DNA of 64,000 nucleotides, taken from the NCBI RefSeq assembly GCF_000003195.3, contig NC_012871.2, forward strand, positions 13,929,039 to 13,993,038. Direction: 5' to 3'. Positions 59,230-64,000 of the stretch are shown here, piece by piece (position 1 is the first letter of the stretch; each line of letters opens with the position of its first letter). A model generated the notes under the pieces. The model saw only the letters and a list, made by a program, of their open reading frames with translations. It ran no database searches and was not told the origin of the DNA. Origin of the DNA: Sorghum bicolor (taxonomy: Eukaryota; Streptophyta; Magnoliopsida; Poales; Poaceae). Both the position numbers and the translations under genes were made by a program.

Positions 59230-61949
59230 CAGGTCCAACCCATCCCATATGTTTTGTATAGCTGTGGAGGCTACAAAATTTTGTTGTTGTGAGCCCATCA
59301 ATTTGTGAGTCTATATGACCAAATCTAGCGTACTAGCCAGTATAACATTGATGTGCTTTAAACACTCTACAAATTTGCATAAAGGGCTCTATAAACAACC
59401 AAATTAGATACTACAAAAGCACATTGAACACCATGTAAACCTACATCAAGGATCCTAGAACCAAGCACATAATAAAGTAGTAGTTCTACATAGTGCCATT
59501 AGTTTAGCCTATATTAGATCTTATCTATCACAATCCAAACCAAATATAGATAATATGTCGGTATTTAGTTATCTTGTACATGCAAAAATAAGTATTATTT
59601 TTAGTTGGTCACCTCTATGTTCAGTATAGTTGTGGAGACTACGAGATTATATTGTTGTGAGCCCATCAATTTGTTAGTCTATATTATATTATCTAATACG
59701 ACCAAATCTAGCGTACTAGCTAATACGACATTGATATGCTTTAAACACGTACTCTACAAATTTGCATAAGGGACTCTATGAACAACCGAATTAGATACTT
59801 CAAAAGCACATTGAACACTATGTAAACCTACATAAGGGCCTCTATGGGCAACAAATACAGGTAAATTGCACTAATAAAACCTAGATATAGGTAACCAAAC
59901 GCATCTATACTATTCAGATTGTTTGTGCTCGAACTTCATGTAGAAATTGCAATCAACTCGGGTTTAGGATATAAGTAACCAAACACACCTATACTACTCT
60001 GGTTTAGGGTTGAGGATTGATAGAAAAGAAGTTGCAATCAACAAGGAAAGCTAGCAAAGTCGGCATCAACTGCAATTCAAGACACCATCTATCTCCACAT
60101 TGCAAGATGTGGCAATAAATAGGTGACCACAAAAATGGTGCGATCAAAACAGGGAAAATAGACGTTAGTCTACGTGCAGCAGCTACGAACAAACCTGCAA
60201 ATTCTTTTAGTCTACGTCCTCTTTGGAATGCGGGATTCTTTTTCTTGTTTTCTGCGTTTTTTCTATGAAAATGTCCTGATTCCTTTGTTCGAAAGGGGCC
60301 CTAAGACAGAATCAAACAGTGACTAAAACAACCATTCAAATCATGCAGAATCAATCAATACGCACATATCAAAATGCACTTGAACTTCCATAACCTCTCA
60401 GAATAGAAATTAGAAACCTTATGTTATTTTTTGATCGAAGAAAGGTATGTCCCTGTTCGCTTGAGTCATTCAACAGTAATTTTTTTTGCAATAAATCAGC
60501 AAACAGTACTTTCTGCCACGTCTTTACAGCTAAGTTATTAGTATAATGACATGCTCACTTGGCTATCAAAAATAAAAAATGGTAAAAGGAGCTTAAAATA
60601 CAAGCTAACTCAATAATATATATGTTAATAGAGAAGTACTGCAACATTTTCAGAGTAGTCAAGTAAGGTTGCACAAACAGTAGAACTTCCTTTTAAGTTC
60701 CATGCACATCATTAACACTGTACAAAATCAAGAATTTAACTTCATTGAGTAAAAGATGGCATAAGGTCAACAAGAATCGAGGATAAACACTACTTGCACA
60801 AAAAGGAGTATTTCAACAAAAAAATCAATGAAAGATGCAAAATGTAGCAAATTAAAAATTCAGAAATACCAAACATTGGACACATTAAATTTCATGCCAT
60901 CAGGCTAGAGATTCTGTTACCCATCAACTTCTAAGCAGAACGATAGACAGCTCTCCATGAGATTGATATCTAAGTGATACAGGCATGCAAGTTAAATTTC
61001 ACAAAACTGAAAATGGCTACAAACTGTAAAAATTTCTGCATAAGAACAATTCAGGGAAAAGTACAACCACGGAACCCAAGGGAGCCTGACCGTTAAAAAC
61101 TTGTTTGTGCTATGCTTAGCCCAAAAGGTCCTCAAACTTCAAAAGGACCAAAATCATATGTTCCAATGAGAACATGATCCTCTTTTGGGGTTTTCTCCAC
61201 CTTTTACTCTCTTTTCTTCTTTATGAAATGATACACAACTCTCTTGCGTGTTTGAGGAAAAAGAGAGAACATGATCTGCATAAACTACTAAAGTTTATCC
61301 TAGCTAATAACATAATCACAGAAATGTTAGAAAACTATCCAATACAGCTCTTAAAACACACATGAATCCCATAACTTCTGAACTAAAAGAGAAAGCTTAA
61401 GGATGTATTATACCAACTTACATATCAAAGAAAACTAGAACTCCAGTACTTCAACCAGATAAGCAACTTAATTCCTGTTGCATTTCCCTGCGGGGAATAG
61501 CCATAAAAAAGCAACTAATCTGATGATTACTTAGTTTTGTTAGATCCAGATATCAATTCAACAAACCAGGAACCAAATCATCAACATTTCAACTAAAACA
61601 CAGCCTCTTCATTAAGCATATACAAATAACAACCTGCAAAGAACCAAACTAATTTCAAATTTTGCATTATAAGCTCAGATCCCATTTGTCATACTGTTGG
61701 AAATCTGCTTCACCAGTCAAGTCGTTCATTCAAGCTTTATAACCAGATTTCACCACCTGAACTCTTGTTGTAAAATGTTTTGGAAAAGACACTTCTCTCA
61801 ATGCCAATAGAAATACTAGATGACTTCTCAACCATTTTTGAGAACCACAACACTAAGATATGGTCCTAGCCTCCTAGGCTCAAGGACAGCCTCTTTATTC
61901 TAACATATGGATTGTGAAACCAAAGCAAACAAATACCAAAGAAAGTTAA

Positions 61950-62258
61950 GGGCCTGTTTAGATTTGAAATTTTTTAGCCCAAAGAGGAAAATTTTTGTGG
62001 AATTGGGGCTTGGGAACTAAACGGGGCCAAAAAATTTTAGGGTCAAAATTTTGGGCTACAAGGTCTGCTACTATGCACATACTCCCATGGAAGCCCACCA
62101 ATGACAACTGCAACTGCATGCAGCCCAAGTTGTGTCGGAAAAATTTTTGCCAAACTAAACACCTAAAATTTTTCGCGTGCGTCAGACTTCTAAGCTAAAG
62201 TTCTGACCACAAAATTTTTTACCACTTTGGTCAAAAAATTTCAAATCTAAATAGAGCC
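61950..62258. mobile_element. PIF/Harbinger-like MITE private to block D
   Basis: Starts GGGCCTGTTTAGATTTGAAA and ends TTTCAAATCTAAATAGAGCC. TAA flanks both sides (61947-61949, 62259-62261). Copies A and C have the empty site GTTAAGCACAACC. Confidence 0.85.
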
Positions 62259-62299
62259 TAAACACAACCTCCACACACCCTTTCTGAAGAAATACTATA

Positions 62300-62554
62300 C
62301 TACTTTCTTAGACCGTAGATATAATTCCCTCTGGTCTTGTCCAAAGTCAAACTTATTTAACTTTGACTAGCAACATTTACAGAAATATATCTCCAACATA
62401 AAGAGTTATATATTATGAAGTATTTGTTATAGTGAATATACTAGTGTGAACTTCATGTTGTCAATCTATATAAAATGCTAGATTTAGTGGTCAAAGTAAA
62501 AAAAGTTCAACTTAGGACAAGCATAGATGGACTTATATTTACAATGGGAGGAAG
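62300..62554. mobile_element. Degenerate Stowaway-like MITE, block D copy
   Basis: Counterpart of 7831-8089 with ends CTACTTTCTTAGACC and AATGGGAGGAAG. Confidence 0.65.
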
Positions 62555-62740
62555 TACATGGCAACCAGTACTTGACAAGAAAATACAACATGAACTAAAA
62601 GCAAAGTTCTATAAACATTTCACGGTGAGCAAGAAGGGCAGTGGAGGAATGAAGATGCGGTCAAGGATTTAGTTTCTTGAATCTATTCTTGAGTATGAAT
62701 TGTAATGAATCAAATACATATGAGTACTTGATAAACACAA

Positions 62741-63069
62741 TGAAAGTGCATTTGCCCCCTTTGTGGGTTTTGGTGTATTGATGACATCCAATTTAGGGAC
62801 TAATGCGTTGTATTTGAGATTTGCTATAGCTATTATTCTCATGAAAGATTCAAAGGTTTGACTTAAGATGAAATGGTATCCCCCAAATCTTCGTTCGTGA
62901 GAAAGGCGTTGGATTCAATCTAGAGCTTAATTATTTATCTTTTAACTTGGGGATAGGTATGCCGTACTATCAAGAGGGATTCAAAAGTTGTTGGTTTGGG
63001 GAAGATAGAGTGCTCAAGTCTTTCAACTAAAACCTTTTAGAGACACTCTAGCACCTCTCTTGCACTTAG
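62741..63069 (+). mobile_element. LTR fragment
   Basis: Starts TGAAAGTGCATTTGCCCCC, followed by GGTTTTGGTGTATTGATGACA, close in pattern to the start of the LTR at 41233. It is cut off by the next LTR at 63070. Confidence 0.55.
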
Positions 63070-64000
63070 TGTCGACGAAAGCTGGTCGGCAGTCTACCTT
63101 GGGGTATACCCACGGTAGTAGTTTATCGGTAGACGGTGCGCAAACTACGAACTCGATGGTGACGCAAGACACGGACAAGCTTTTTATCCAGGTTCGGCCG
63201 CCGAGTTGGCGTAATACCTACGTCCTGCGTCTGGTTGTATTGATTTGTGTTGAGAGAATATGATGTCCTAGGGGGGTCCCTTGCCCCTCCTTATATAGTC
63301 TGGAGGGCAGGGTTACAGATCTGGAAACTAATCCTAGTCGGTTACAATTGCCATGGATAATTCGATATCAATTCCTATTCTAACCGACTAGAATCCTGCT
63401 TGATCTCCCCATCTTGTTTCCTTGCGCGAAACTCCAGGTTGTCGGATCAAGCCTTGAACTCGTCTCGTAATGGGCCAAGCTTCCTGGCCGAAGTCTAGCC
63501 GTAAGGGTATAGGGGTTTATACCCCCACAGCTAGTCCCCGAGCACCATGTATTGTGATGTAGCACGCCGTCTTGAGCTTCTTCGATCAGTGAGGCTTGAC
63601 GTCTTCAATAAGCAGGAAAGTCGTCCAAACAGTTGCAACAGTATTTTGACCAACTCAAAAAACAGTTGATCAACATTGACATCGAAGAAGCAGGTTGTTT
63701 GAAGAATGCATGGTGCTCTAAATTAAAAAAGATTTCTTTCTTGGTGAAGTGTGCCCACTTTACTTTTCTGAAAAGTATAGTCTTCAAAATAGCAAGCATA
63801 TTCACCGTAAGGTGAAGTGTGCCCACTTAGTCCCCGAGCCTGGTAGTAGGTGACGTAGACACGTGGTGCCAGGGTCAAAAGAAAAGTTCTTAAAGAAATT
63901 CTGAAACTGAGATGCATCGCCAGATGCATCGTACCGATGTAGTCCCCGAGCTTGCTGGAAGGCGAAGTATGAGCCTTGTAGTAAGGTCTAAAAAATTGAA
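63070..64000 (+). mobile_element. Start of a probable Gypsy-type LTR, cut by the window end
   Basis: Begins TGTCGACGAAAGC. A TATATAG box lies at about 63293-63299 and GGGTTTATACCCCCACAG at about 63514. The phrase AGTCCCCGAGC occurs three times (63533, 63829, 63941). Such repeats are familiar from long Gypsy LTRs of panicoid grasses; the family is not certain. Confidence 0.55.

Larger units (their letters stand above)
59230..62740 (+). repeat. Older diverged paralogous block D
   Basis: From about 59470 it is a diverged, collinear match to 4931-8310 (downstream flank of BBR), with many indels. 59280-59460 and 59650-59830 are a direct repeat of the same segment about 370 bp apart. It stops just before the position where the BBR gene would begin, at the LTR at 62741. 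No gene inside. Confidence 0.8.

Overview
The window looks like a transposon-rich stretch of a grass nuclear genome, most likely a panicoid such as sorghum or a relative. The evidence is spliced plant-type genes, a BBR/BPC (GAGA-binding) transcription factor, MULE, hAT, PIF/Harbinger and Stowaway elements, and LTR retrotransposons primed by initiator tRNA-Met. The species is an inference. No bacterial-type operons, CRISPR array, rRNA or tRNA gene was seen.

Layout. 1-262 holds the 3' end of a C2-domain-type protein gene. 1892-19883 (copy A) and 44080-57794 (copy C) are two nearly identical direct copies of one ~13.4 kb block. Each carries an intact single-exon BBR/BPC gene on the minus strand and a decayed MULE upstream of it. 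Copy A alone has a complete 4.55 kb MULE (10634-15186) inserted 566 bp upstream of the BBR start codon, with identical 205-bp TIRs and a perfect 9-bp target duplication. Copy C preserves the empty site at 52813-52821. Copy C alone has a 243-bp MITE (56107-56349). Two older, diverged partial copies are also present: B (26840-28670, a BBR pseudogene plus its upstream region) and D (about 59470-62740, the region downstream of BBR). B and D are complementary parts of one older paralogous block.

Between A and B lies a truncated LTR retrotransposon with a ~4 kb LTR (19882-26839). After B comes a FGGY carbohydrate kinase gene (xylulose kinase-like) with two in-frame stops and a frameshift. One of its exons is split by a 5.2 kb Ty1/copia element (29983-35208, TSD AGAGC). 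36250-44079 is almost entirely mobile DNA: a hAT MITE, a Tourist MITE, two solo LTRs with 5-bp TSDs, one of them nested in an older LTR of related sequence, and a 5' gene fragment. 62741-64000 holds the starts of two more LTRs.

The most interesting object is the intact MULE. It encodes a four-exon, 896-residue transposase and, convergently, a spliced 130-residue protein with a GRF-type zinc finger, a short helical segment and a C-terminal membrane anchor. The decayed MULE in copies A and C carries the remains of the same two-gene arrangement, so the small membrane-anchored protein looks like a regular partner of this transposase lineage.
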